Shown here: piece after piece, positions 11,761 to 23,700 of the stretch | How the letters are laid out: every line of letters begins with the position of its first letter | Numbering within the stretch: position 1 is the stretch's first letter | Assembly: GCF_018691265.1 (NCBI RefSeq) | Contig: NW_024881316.1 | Location: forward strand, 9,360,819 to 9,424,818 | Length of the DNA: 64,000 nt | Source: Tyto alba | Lineage: Eukaryota; Chordata; Aves; Strigiformes; Tytonidae | Direction of reading: 5' to 3' | Made by a program: the position numbers and the translations under genes | Notes under the pieces: generated by a model | Databases searched by the model: none | Told to the model about the DNA's origin: nothing | What the model saw: only the letters and a program-made list of their open reading frames with translations

Positions 11761-14700
11761 ATCACATTCTCTGTGCTATGTGTCCTCCATGGTAAAGAGC
11801 AGAAAGCCCTGTAGAAGCTCCCTAGGCCGCAGGAGTGGCTAGTGCTCAGCTCACAGGACTGAAATAGCTGGATCCTAGCTGAGCTCTGGCTACCTACTAG
11901 AATAGATAATATAGCCACCAAATTTTTCAAACAGTAAATATTTGGGTGTTATGGGAGAAGACTGCAAGATCAGCTACCACAACAGTTCTTTCATCAACAA
12001 AAGAGAGTGCTGCCTCTTGTTTAGCAAAGATAGCCAGCTATTGTCTGCTGTGCTGTTTATATGCCTGCTTTCCTCTTTTTTCACTCCCTTCAACATCATA
12101 CTGTTTCATTAAGCCAGTTGATTCATCATTTGAGAGCAAAGAAGTACAGCTCACTGAGCACCCAGACAGTTTAATTTAATTTTCTCAGGTTTTTTAGATG
12201 GGGGCTCAATTTGATGTGACCCCTTGAAATTGAACCCAGCCCTTGCTGTTGCTAATCAAATCCTGGCAGACTGTTATATCAGTGAGAAGAGTTTTAAATT
12301 GTAGTAGCATCAGTTTGTAGAAAAGTTTATTTTGTTGGAGCTGATGTGATAATGAACCTTCTCTTTATCCATTTCAGCAGATAGAAAATTTGATCTTGGA
12401 TATAAACAGCTTTGTAGTGCGGAACAAAAAATGACTCTACTTTATTTATTTATAGAAAAGTAATTTCAGTACAAGAAGGACAAAAGATGAAACAGCTGAC
12501 TTTCATATGTTAGGATTTTGCTTGTACTTTCTAATTTTTGGTTGTTTTATTTTGTTTGTTTAGTGTTATTTTGCACTTTAAAAAACAATTTCTTTTTTCT
12601 CTTACCCAGGTACTGTTATCTGTTTCTGTGTGGAAGAGTCTTCATCTTCAGTTCAATCATTTGGATAGAAGGGTGATGAGTTATCCCTTACGACTTTTTC
12701 TCAGCACTGCTGCATTCATCAGGGTTTGCATAACTTTGACTGCACAGAATGTAATGTACTTACTCTACAGAAAAGTAGGGTTCAGTTCTCTAGTAGGGCA
12801 GAACATGTGCTGAAGATGAAAACAAGATAACACACACTTGAAGTACTGTACTCTTCAAACAAGGATCATATCTTACTTTCAAATGCATGTATTTAACCTG
12901 TGGAATTGATATTTTACCAAGTCACAGACACTGTATATACTATGGATGATAGTTTAACAGATACACTTTTTTAAATTATTTGTTATTGATTTTAATGATG
13001 TAAAATGTGTAGCTTTGTGAACTGAGTCAATATAACATTCATTAGTCTTCAAGTAAAAGTCTGCAAAAATAAAAAAATTTGCAATACTTTTCCAAATTGT
13101 TTTCTGTTCTTTCACCTTTTCTCAACTGGCAAAATGTACTTTAAGGGTTTCACTTTTCTCTGAACTATGAATCTGCTGCCCAAGGCAAGAACCAATAGGT
13201 GTGTCATCAAATCCAGTATAGTTAGTCTTATTTTCTTTGATAATGGCATCTTTGATCTGCCCAAGAAACCTATTCGGGGAAATGTTCCCTGTGATTCTCA
13301 CTGAAGCTTAAATTGATTAAACAAAAAACAGAAAGAGAAAAATGCTTTGCATTGATTTGCTGTTTACAGTCCTGAGAATTACAATATCAGGCATTGTTCA
13401 AAGGTGACTATACACAGCATAAGCTCACTGAAGAAAATACACCACAATCAGGATTTAATATAGGCTTTAGTTAAGCTCAAACCAGCAGCTCTTTGAACAG
13501 CAGAACTGAAGAACTTGTTCTGGAAAAAATTTCAGTGTATCTTTAGAAGATGACTCCATACTAATGATGATCCTGCATTAATGGAAGAATTTATGACACA
13601 ACTCAGTATCATCAGGGGTTTTCTATCTCAGAGCTCTATTTCTGTTTCCAGAGATTTCCGGTGGAAAATCTTGCTTTTTCTATTATTTTATTTATTTCCT
13701 GCTTGTTTTTAAATCTGTTTCACTGAAAATAAAAGAAAAAGAAAATTTTATATTAAAATGTAGTAAAGAATATATTCTATCTCCACACCCATGAGGAAAA
13801 AGAACAGCCAGGACAATGTCAACTACTTTGGCAGTTTTATTTTATTTTAAGCTCTCTGTCATAATTTCTAATTGTTAGTCATACTACTACTTTATGAAAA
13901 ATTCACTATATTCATATATTTGTTCCACTCGAAGCAATTTGGATATTTCACTAACTTAAATGCAAACATTAAAAATATTTTCATCTACTAATGAAGTACA
14001 CTTACCTCGATAAATTACCATTTGTTATCAAAAACCTGGGTTTATTAACACTTCAATAATGGAAATAGAGAATACATTAGGCTCCAGGGCTAATGTTTGG
14101 AAGGGGCCTTTCCTTAAAACTACCAGACTTAAAAATAAAATTGATCCCTATGTCTGAATAACAGGAAAGCCATGAGATCCAAATGGATCTATGCATAAGG
14201 CAGAAGGTAAGATGGAAAGGACAAAAAAATATGTGGTACACAAACTTCCAGCTTCTCTAACAGCCATTTACCTCTGAACCTGCTTTTACTATGAAGAAAT
14301 TTAAGTGTTGGACATTCGGCACACTATTTCAGTGTTCCTATTTTGCAAATTATGTATCAAATTAAGGACTGGGGTTTTTAATTAATTAAAAAAAAAAATC
14401 CCAAGGCAGAAAAAACCCCTATATATTAAAATATTTTTTAAAAAAATATGTTTCCGTATAATGTTTGATAAAATGTTAATGAGTGGAAAAAATCTCAAAA
14501 CTTTCACCTTTACTTTTCCTACAATTTTATCTTTTTAGACGACCAAAGGCACACTTTACTGTATCCGTTAACATCACAAGCATTCTGTGGGTCTTTCAGA
14601 ATTAAACATCTGAAGTCTGTGGCAGAGCAAGGACAGAATTTTAATTTCTGAAAGAAAAAAACATTCATGAATAACTATGTTTTCATTGTTTGCAATATCA

Positions 14701-15269
14701 AACAGAAAAAGAAAGGAAATTCATTTTGGATTAGAAAACATGTTCTGGGAAGGCAATATATTTGTTTATCTAAAATAGATCATTTTGAGGTTTTATCTTA
14801 TATTTTTTCTTCAATGTAGCAAATGATAAAGTAAATTAATTTCATTTTTTAACTGAAAAATTAAAGCCATTTCAGAAAGCCTTAAACTAGTTTTCAGAAA
14901 GGTCTTTAAAAAGCCTCAAATGAAACAATATTGCAGCTGACAAGAAATTATTAAATATTTCAACTCCAAAAGAGAGAAAAAAACAAAAGGAATGTTTACA
15001 ACAACATTACAGAATGAAAGTCTAATTTGCTATTGTTGTTTTAAAAATGATCACACATCATCTCTTCAAAAGACTTCTGCCTTACTAATTTCTGATGCAA
15101 TTCTTTTAATGATTTTTTATTCATCAGCATAGAAACAGTGATCAGTCTCATCTGAAGTTTATGAAATGAGGTGAGATTCCCAGTGATCTGCTGCGGGTTG
15201 CCCCCTGTATTTGCTTAACCTGTTATGGTTTGCTACCAGTTCACACACTGCAACTGCACTGCAACTGTA
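11761..15269. other. AT-rich unique sequence, no gene seen
   Basis: Small frames of 77 and 91 codons at 11946-12179 and 12538-12813 have no domain and sit in AT-rich, T-run-bearing DNA. An AT-only palindrome (TTTTTAATTAATTAAAAA) lies near 14376-14391. I see no repeat family I can name and no exon-like block. Confidence 0.5.
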
Positions 15270-15693
15270 TCTCTTAAATTACTTTGCAATTAAGAAGAGA
15301 AACTAAAGGTAGGTCTAGACTGCACGTGCAGCCCCAAGTTGAGCCAACCATTGCTACAGGACCATTCCCACAACTAACGTCCCCAGATGAGGCTACTGAT
15401 CTTCCTGCCTGAGATGTCAAAAGCCTCCACGGAGTCCAGGTGTGATCAGATTGCTGGGATGAGCCATACTGTGGGTCCTGGTACACTTTGGGTGGATTAC
15501 TGGATTTATGCGACCAGTTTAGACTCTCAGTTGCCTGTGCGAGATTTCTGTTGTGTCTTAAACAGACTTAGGCTAACATCTGGGTTTTCCACAGCAGCGC
15601 TAATGGGCACATTTGAAAAACCAGGTGCTAGCCCACTGGGAGGTGACCGGCGTTGGAAATTGTCAGACACACACACACGCATGCACACGCGCA

Positions 15694-15726
<33 letters not shown>

Positions 15727-16060
15727 GTGCGTGACTATGATGGCCATTTCCCGGCTGAAACCGACAGCTGGTCGTGTGAGCGTTTCTCTCCCACACCACA
15801 CTCCTGGTGGTGCCTGTGCCTGATTCCCTGCCCGCAGAGCAGAAGGTGTCAGACAGTCACGTCGGCAGGCTCCAGTACTCGCTGTAGTCTGGCGGTGACC
15901 TGCTATTGGCAGCCTCCGATGCTTCTCCTCACAGTTCCATGGGTAACAACCTAGTTTGTAACAGCTCTCTTGAGGACAAACCATTTCACTTTAGACTGGG
16001 GTGGATCATGGGAGAAGCCTCACACCAAACCTCATCAAGGGAAACGGTAACTTTCTTTTT
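15270..16060. other. CpG-enriched, GC-richer island in AT-rich DNA
   Basis: By eye this stretch contains roughly two dozen CpG dinucleotides, for example near 15326, 15380, 15510, 15650, 15725-15731, 15752, 15762, 15861 and 15919. The flanking kilobases are nearly CpG-free. Overlapping frames of 70 to 118 codons are open in several frames on both strands, which follows from higher GC plus the CA repeat rather than from coding. Possible explanations are an unannotated lncRNA or CpG-type promoter, a regulatory element, or an old GC-rich repeat. I see no TATA box or splice structure that decides. Confidence 0.5.
15667..15733 (+). repeat. CA microsatellite with CG-containing interruptions
   Basis: Short AC runs are interrupted by GC, ATGC and GCGCAAG, then followed by about 14 uninterrupted CA units (15696-15724) and a GCGTGCGTG end. 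Alternating purine-pyrimidine sequence with CG steps is the type that can adopt left-handed (Z) DNA. The pure part is long enough to be length-polymorphic. Frames across it are His/Thr or Cys/Val artefacts. Confidence 0.92.
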
Positions 16061-17799
16061 CCAGTGACAGGAGAGCTGGCAGTGGCTAGGGTCCCAGCTA
16101 AACACATCTCAGCTATTTGCCTTGGTCAGGCGCTATGAATCCAAGCCTGCAACAAACTTTCAGTTTGTGCTGAGAATTCATAGTATCTTTTTTTGTGGGA
16201 GAACAGAAAAAAGAGGTTTCTGCTGCAGACAATTGCATCTCTCCTCTTTGCTACTGCACTTGCAGAATTTCTTGTCTGTTTTGTGAATAGACAAGAGTAT
16301 CTGTTACCATTTTGTGCTCCAGTCAGAAAGCTGGTTTCTAATATTGTCCGCAATCACTCCATGTTAATTGCATGTGTAGGATGTTACATATTTATTCATT
16401 CGGGGTTTTTTTGTATAGTAACTAGAAATCCTGCTCACCTGGAACATACATTATAGCTATTCTGTGATACCACAGTGGGATATGTAGTTTGTGCAACCTC
16501 ATTTTTCAGTCAGTGAGAACTAAGACTAGAACTTTCAGCTTGGTTAAAATGCATGGAAGTTGTCAAGGCTTTGATTCTTCACTATCTTCAGTGAATAAAA
16601 TAGCCCAGTGTGTCAGCAGAGGGGATGCATATGCTAAAAGACAGAACCCATAGATGATCAGTATTTTGATATTAATTCTTTTCCAATCACAAATCTGTCC
16701 TGTTGCTTACAGTTTTTAAGCCTCTCTCGTTGCTATAAAAACAAACCAGTCTTTTTAGTTTTGGTTTAAATGTGGTTTTTATATAAACTGATTTTAAAAA
16801 TAGCATTATAATACTGGACAGGTGCTTGCACTAAACGTATATTCCACAAGATGTGAAAAAAGACTTAAATATTTCTTTATTTGAAGATTTTTTTGTGGTC
16901 TATAACACAAAGAAGACTGTTCTTTTCTTTCAGACTCTGAAAATAGAAAATATTCAGTTAGTATCATAGAACAGTTACAAATAGTGATTTATTAATTTAG
17001 AAATAAAAATTATTTTAACCAGAAACTTGGGTCAGATCATCAGTTAGTCTGAATTTTCAAAGCTCCACTGAATGCAAGAATCTTGCAAGATCTGTACTAC
17101 CTGTTCCTTCCTGCAGGAAATGCACATTTTTTGAAATGGACACAGCACTGGGGATGCAGCACAGGGCAATGTTTTACTTCTTGTTTTCATTCTTCAGAAT
17201 CACATTAATATAGTTCAAGTTCTTATTAGAACTGAGCTATCAGGTGGTTTCTTGTATTGGATTGTTCAACACTGAAACATGAAGGGCTAAACCCGGTGGG
17301 AGATGGCATTGTTTCATTCTTGCCTATTGCCAGGTTGGTGCCAATGCCTTGATATTTACACCAGGACTCAGTGAGAAGGCTTTCAGAACACAGTTTGAAT
17401 TTCTAAGATGATTTCTTAGAAGATAATACAAATTAATTGTTTTGTCTTTCACACATTCTAAAGTGTTTCTGTGTGGTAGTTTTCTTGGTATAAAAGAAGA
17501 TTACGAAGGAACAGGAAACTGCATTTGCATTACCAGTAAAGATAAAATATGTTCTGGTTCCTTCAGGGAATTGACAAGACTATTTCAGAAGAACACAAGA
17601 CTGCTCAGACCAACCAATCATCTTCACAGTATTCATATTAGTTCTGACAGTAGTCAACAGTGCATGCTTAGGAAAGAATATACAAACATTACAAGGATTA
17701 TAGTGAACATTCTCCAGAATAATCTGCCAGCTTCCAGCAAATTCACTACTCAGGAATTTCTTCAGCTATAGGGGAGGTGTCCCTAACCTCATGACAACA
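16061..17799. other. Unique sequence, no gene supported
   Basis: Frames of 87 codons (16193-16456) and 109 codons (17442-17771), both plus strand, are the longest. Neither shows a domain, signal peptide or repeat. Their codon use matches local AT-rich composition. Confidence 0.5.
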
Positions 17800-18375
17800 T
17801 GATTTTATTTTCTGCGGATCTTGGTTTTGAACACATCAAAGTTTTTAGCATCCAGATATCCTCTGACAAGAAATTTTAAAGTCAAACTGCATGGTATTTG
17901 AACAAGTAGGTATCACATCTTGTTTATTTTAGATCTCATTCCTTGGTAACTAGTTCTAGTTCTCTAGGCTGAGGAGTCATCATCTATTTGATCCTTCCTC
18001 ATAAGGAAACCACTCTGTGTGTTTGATTTCTTTGGTCACCTTCCATTGATCTCTCTCCATTTCCGCCATATTTCTCAGTGATGAGCGATCAGAACTATAC
18101 AGTGTTTGTGATATGGGAGAACTACATTTTTATGCAATTACACAGTGATATTTATTGCTTTGTTCCTTACTCCTTTTCCAGTAATTCCTAACATTTATTT
18201 TGCTTTTTTTCACTGCTGTTGAACAGTAAGATAGCTTTTTTATAGAATAATCTAGTTCCTAAATTCATAGAGTATCCAGAATTTAAGAATGTTTATTCAT
18301 TCCCATGTTCATCAACTTAAACCTGTCCACAGTGAATTTTATTTACTGTTTCCTGTTTACTGCTTACCCTCTATT
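17800..18375 (-). mobile_element. Ancient CR1/L3-clade LINE fragment (antisense)
   Basis: The plus strand can be followed block by block against the antisense of an old CR1/L3 ORF2 end. Markers are CATCAAAGTTTTTAGCATCC near 17837, the TTGTTTATTTTAGATCTC block near 17921, TTCCTAACATTTATTTTGC at about 18185-18203 followed by CACTGCTG, and GTGAATTTTATTTAC near 18332. The corresponding sense frame is broken by several stops. The better-preserved CR1 at 18492 lies about 100 bases downstream in the same orientation. Confidence 0.7.
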
Positions 18376-18491
18376 AATATGCTAATGCAAATGATGCTTC
18401 TTTGTTAAGTCTAGTTAATTGCCTCAGTTGTGAAAGATAGAGATGCAGTTGCTAATGACAGATAGTTGCTAGAATGATAGCCTAAAATGAG

Positions 18492-19113
18492 TCATAGAAT
18501 CATAGAATGGTTTGGGTTGGAAGGGACCTTAAAGATCATCTAGTTCCAATCCCCCTGCCATTGGCAGGGACACCTTCCATTAGACCAGGTTGCTGAAACT
18601 GCCATCCAACCTGGCCTTGAACACTTCCAGGGAGGTGGCAGCCACAACCTCTCTGGGCAACCAGTTCCAGTGTTTCACCACTCTCACAGTGAAGAAATTC
18701 TTCCTTATATCTAATCTGAATCTACTCTCTTTGAGTTTAAAACCATTACCCCTCATTCTATCACTACCCTCCCTGAGAAAGAGCCCTTCCCCATATTTTC
18801 TGTAGGACACATTTAAGGACTGGCAGGCCGCTATAAGGTCTCCCTGGAGCCTTCTCTTCTCCAGGATGAACAACCCCAATTCTCTCAGCCTGTCCTCATA
18901 ATGGAGATGCTCCAACCCCCTGATAATCCTCATGGCCCTTCTCTGGACCTGCTTGAAGAGGTCCATGTCATTATATTGGGGGCCCCACAGTTGAATGCAG
19001 TAATCCAGATGGGGTCTCACAAGAGCAGAGTAGAGAGGGGGAGCCACATCCCTCTTTTCTAGATGCAGCCCAAGATATGGTTGGCTTTCTGGACTGCAAG
19101 TGCACATTGCTGG
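18492..19113 (-). mobile_element. CR1 LINE, 5'-truncated, well preserved
   Basis: On the plus strand it begins TCATAGAATCATAGAATGG, the antisense of the CR1 3' terminus with two copies of the short ATTCTATGA-type unit, followed by TTTGGGTTGGAAGGGACC, the classic avian CR1 end. The match to remembered CR1 continues to GCACATTGCTGG at 19113 and then stops abruptly, marking the 5' truncation typical of target-primed reverse transcription. About 622 bases remain, covering the C-terminal part of ORF2 and the 3' untranslated region. The open frame suggests it is the youngest CR1 in the window. Confidence 0.95.
18580..19107 (-). pseudogene. CR1 ORF2 C-terminal fragment (dead reverse transcriptase end)
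   Basis: A 175-codon open frame encodes the end of CR1 ORF2, downstream of the polymerase core. Visible conserved blocks are [13 protein letters not shown] (residues 25-37), VQRRAMRIIRGLEHL (about 54-68), LRELGLFILEKRRL (about 74-87) and, near the end, NFFTVRVVKHWNWLP. The full CR1 ORF2 is several times longer; the endonuclease and the catalytic FADD box are absent, so this cannot act as a reverse transcriptase. The first ATG is accidental, since the element is truncated upstream. The stop matches the usual ORF2 end just before the 3' untranslated region. Confidence 0.92.
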
Positions 19114-20337
19114 ATGTTAAAGATGCTATAAGAGGAAAAGTTGACATCTCAGAAACATGTCTGGTTTTATTTGGTACATATAGACAAAATATTCACATAC
19201 CTGACCTGTTGACTATTTTACTACTCATAGAGCTTCCCGCTTCTATTTCTTTTAAATATCCACAGATGACACAGGTACAAAATAAAGACATAAACATGAT
19301 GTTTCCTGTTTCAAATGAATATAAGACTGGGAAAGAGGTGCTTTCCATATCACTATCAATTTTGGACATTTATTCTACATTCTCACAGACTTTATAAGAA
19401 GTTACATCTAGGTTAATTTTTCCTGTGTGTGACATCTCATTTCTATGGCTCAGAGCTTATGTGTAGAGATTATCAAATGTCATATGCAAATGTAAAATGG
19501 ATCCATGCTGTATAAAATAGTCTCTTACTGATATTGAGCTGACTATTCCCTTTAAATGTTAATGAAACTGTTGTAATTACTGAAATACCAAAACAGCCTA
19601 AAAGCTGGAAATCACAGCTGTAGCCCATTACTCATAAATTACTGGCACAGGCACTATCTTGGCAGAAAGAGTTCTACAAGAACTTGTTCATCATGCTTCC
19701 TTTTTACGTAAGGAATGGAGACCAAGTCTAAAAAGCATAGAGAGAAAACTGAGTCACTTTCTTGTTCTACTAAAGAGGCATGAACATTACCCCCAGGCAA
19801 GCTCCCTATCTCCCCATCTCCACCCCCTCCTTTTTTTTTGAGTAAAGTGGAATCTATATTATATCATTAAAAAAAATTAAACATATAGTAAAAGAAAATA
19901 AGCATCTCTAAACCTCTTTTTTTTGTTGTTTTAAATAAAGATCCCTTATTACATTTTAATACGAAATTTATAGTCATTCTTGCTTTTTCTTTCTTCTTTT
20001 TTTTTTTTAAACAAGAAAACTGACTATGTTCAAAAACAAACAGGCAGGACAGGAGGAATGTGAGTTAAATAATGGGGAGGAGGGGGGCACTGTTGTATTT
20101 TTTGTGTGATATTTTTTTCAGACAGCAAGCCTGTGGCACAGATTCCGTGAAAGGGAAAATAGAGTACTTGAAAGGGGGTAAGTAACCTCAAGACAAAAAA
20201 TGTCTAAGGGCTATGCAAGCATAACTAGGCAGTAAAGAACCAGTGATATCTATACTAAAGAAAGCTGGTGACACCTTGATTCTTTGATCTGTGAACTGTG
20301 TGACAGGCTTGAAAACGGATAGTTTATTATCTGGGAG
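19114..20337. other. AT-rich unique sequence, no gene seen
   Basis: A 106-codon plus-strand frame (19077-19397) begins inside the CR1 copy and runs out into unique DNA, so it is not a gene. T- and A-rich runs occur near 19.83-20.0 kb, and a GGGGAGGAGGGGGG patch lies near 20.08 kb. Confidence 0.55.
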
Positions 20338-20760
20338 GTGAATAGCAAAGTCTTACAGCGTTTCACAGGGTTAATATGTATAAAACAGCCATTTAGATGT
20401 GTGCCAGGAATAGAGTGTGGGAGGAGTTTGCTTCAGCATGCAAGGAAGTTGTACGTGCGTCTTTGTCTATATGTATGTCTTTGCGTATGCGTTTGTGTGG
20501 AGCACTGCACGGAACCCAGCTGGTCACAACAGCTGCAACTGGGAAGATTCATGCCGAAGCTGACTATGGAATTGCCAAATCCTCTTAATTCACCTTCTGA
20601 TGACATTGAAGGTGGCCCAAGCCCGATCGAGACCTTGTTGTTATTTTCGCGGAGGATCGCTACCGTTACACTCCATTTAAATTCAGGAATAAGCATCTCA
20701 TGACACCATGCTCCACTGCATCGGAACTGTATGAGCAAGGCGGTCTTGCAGAGAGAGGGA
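20338..20760. other. CpG-enriched block, candidate regulatory element
   Basis: CpG dinucleotides cluster here (near 20358, 20455, 20459, 20484, 20490, 20511, 20554, 20623, 20627, 20649, 20651, 20658, 20664, 20720 and 20741), unlike the flanks. GTATAAAACAG near 20379-20389 is a TATA-like match about 70 to 280 bases upstream of most CpGs. A 121-codon plus frame and a 101-codon minus frame overlap here without recognisable domains. Retention of CpG in a repeat-free block suggests either hypomethylation or constraint, which is inference only. Confidence 0.4.
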
Positions 20761-23700
20761 GAGACTTCCCAGGCTGAGAAGAAAAAGAGACACTATGGTT
20801 TTGTTGTCTGTGGGTTGATTTATTTTTTTTTTTAAGAAATCTGCAGCTCGAAGGTATTGGAGTAATATTACTGTAAGCCTTGTCTCAACAGCAATAAATT
20901 TATTTGTATCAACAGCAGAGCCAGATAATTCTGCTGTTGTTCTTACAAGGATCTGTTGTTTCATGGATCACATAGGGAATTCCAAAGAGCAACAATCTTC
21001 ATGTTACCTGACGTTATATGAGCTTAGTCATCCAAGGCAAATAATTCATCTTTGAAAGGAGCTTACATCCAACCTAAGCTTATTTCAGTGGGAAGTCTTT
21101 CCTCAGGTGCAGACACTTGATTTCTTTTTTTTCAGTTATTTTTGAAAGTATGTTTGGCTTGCAATGTTATTGATGTGTGGTATTTTTATTTAGTTATTTT
21201 TTCTGCTTTTTTAGAAGGTCTTTGTTTGGTACCCGCAAGTAAATATGCAACTGCAAAACAGTAATTAGTGATTTAGGGATAGCAAAGCCCTTTGAAAGCA
21301 TGTTGGCATGTAATGAGTACAGGGAAACTACCCACATTTTTCCATCATCATTACTCCATATCCATCTAACCACGGAACAGTCAAAAGCCAATTATGGTAA
21401 TATTCAGAAATAAAAGTGACAAAAATGTTGCTCAGATAAATGAAAATTAGCATGATAAAGCATTAAGGATTTATTTCTTTCAAATTATATTATTCTTGAA
21501 GCAGAAAAGAAAGAGTTAATTGAAGTGATGAGTTACAACTTGATATTTTGTAAAGAAAAATATGATAGAAATAAAGGGAAAAAAGGTCTTATACCTTAGC
21601 TGCATGAAAATAAAATTATGAAATACTCAAACTTACATTATTGAAAAAAATTCAGGGATTAAAAATCTGAAATGAGAAAAAAAATAGAACAACGACTTCA
21701 TTTGCCTGATATGGTAATTGGGTAATAAGTATATTTTATAGCAAATCAATTTCCTCATTCCACTTCAGAAGTACAATATAGCTCTGGCAAAGTAACATCT
21801 TTACAGTCCTATGGATTGACATCACAAAGCCGTAGTCTTCTTTTGAAATCTATGGAACTGTGATAAATCTTTATGGCTCTGTATTTTAAAAGAAGAAAGG
21901 ATTAAAGAAAGATTTGCTAGAGTGGCATATTTCCTCCTCTACACTATTTGGAGTTGAAAGAATTGCATTATGGTGGGCTAGCAGTTATCAGTTTTCTTGG
22001 GATTAATAATTAAATAGAATTTATAACAACAGGAAAATAGTGTTACAGTATAAAGATTTAAACAATGGAAAACAGTTTACACCACTGGGCTTAAAGATGG
22101 AATTACAGGTTATGAGTATAAACAGTATGCATAGAAAAATCTTCCTTTAAGATATATGTTTTCTTAATTGTATCCTACATCATCACCAGAGAGAACTATA
22201 GAAAAACAACCATCCTAATAGAGCTATCTTCATTTCTTGATAAGTAATGTTAAATGAGTTATAAAAGACAGCAACTGTCATTCACAGATGCAGATCATGG
22301 ATTTTCTGGCTGAGTTGCCATTCTCTAAGAAAGGGGTCTAGGATTAGTACTGTTCTCCTTACAGTACCAGGAGTCTTTGTTTGGATTCCCACCTAGGAAA
22401 TTTTTGAATAAGTGATCTCTGGGAACAACAGAAGAAAATAAGACCTAACTAGGGACAGCAGCTGCTTGATGCAAAACAGTAAGTGTGGTTTGGGTTGCAA
22501 GAACTGGTGGAAGAAAATCTGTCTTGTTTGTGTGATAAAATTGGGCAGGCCAGGGGTTCCCGCTTGTTTGTTTTCTTGTTTTTCAAGTTAACTGTGAAAT
22601 ATTTTGTACATGCAGGGTTTTGGCATCATTCTACAAGGAGATGGAAACTACATGACTTCTGTGGATGTAAATGTTGATCCTCACCATGTCATTTGGAAAT
22701 GAGTTCTCCCACTCATTTGATTCCAAGGTCCAGTTCAGCAACATATGAGGTCCTTATGTATTCTTGGACCCCTAGACTGAACACAATTTTCTGTCTCCAG
22801 GTTTACTGAAGGTTAAAATTCACAATGAAGAAATAGGTTCATCATCATTATAAATATTTTAAATCTAACCTGTCTTCATATTCTACTCCTGTTTAGCTTT
22901 GTAAAAAACTGTGTTTAATGTGTTCTTAGCAGCAAAAATTTGTTTAAATGTTTTGAATAAACTACTAAGACAAGAGGTTTTTGTTTTGGCTTGGTTTGGT
23001 TTTTGTTTTTCTTTGTTTTTTAGAATTCATAATTTAGTCCAGTTATTTTAATTGGCACAAAGAGTGGATGACAGGAGCTATCATCCTCCCGTATTTATCA
23101 GTGTATCAGAGACTAAAATTTCAGGCAGAAATTATGAGGTGTTCATGGTAGCCCTAAATCTTTTTCCACAGCAGAATACATTGGCTCCATTACCAAATGA
23201 TATTTTATAACTTCAGAGGTAGGCTAAAGTTAATCCAAGTTTAAGTATGGCAGGGCTCAATAAAGCCACATCAAAGTTGTGTGCCAAATTCCTTTTATAA
23301 AGTCATTGAAAGCTAACATGAATTTTTATGAGATACTATTGTTGCCATAAAAAAAAATAAACTGACAAATATGAAGAATAATTTAATTACCACATGTAAA
23401 TATGTATGGAGCTATAATGTTTACAATGCATTGATTATTAATATGTTTAATTTAACAGACCATTATTAATGTCCCATATAAAGAAACTTGAAAAATAAAG
23501 TACATGGCACTAACAGAGTTGTCAAAGATTCAGCTATAACAATTTTAAGATATTTTAAATAATTACATAAACTTGATGTCTCTTTCAGGTCTAGGCTTGC
23601 AAATAGAGGGTCATGTAACAAATCATCCTCTCACACAAGGTTATTGCTTCATTGTTGTTTTTCTTCCTAAGCTGGTGACATCAACCTCAGAAAAACAGGT

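Noticed and set aside
15387..15984. Cluster of 90- to 118-codon frames on both strands
   Set aside because: Explained by higher GC and the CA repeat; the frames overlap on both strands and none has a domain.
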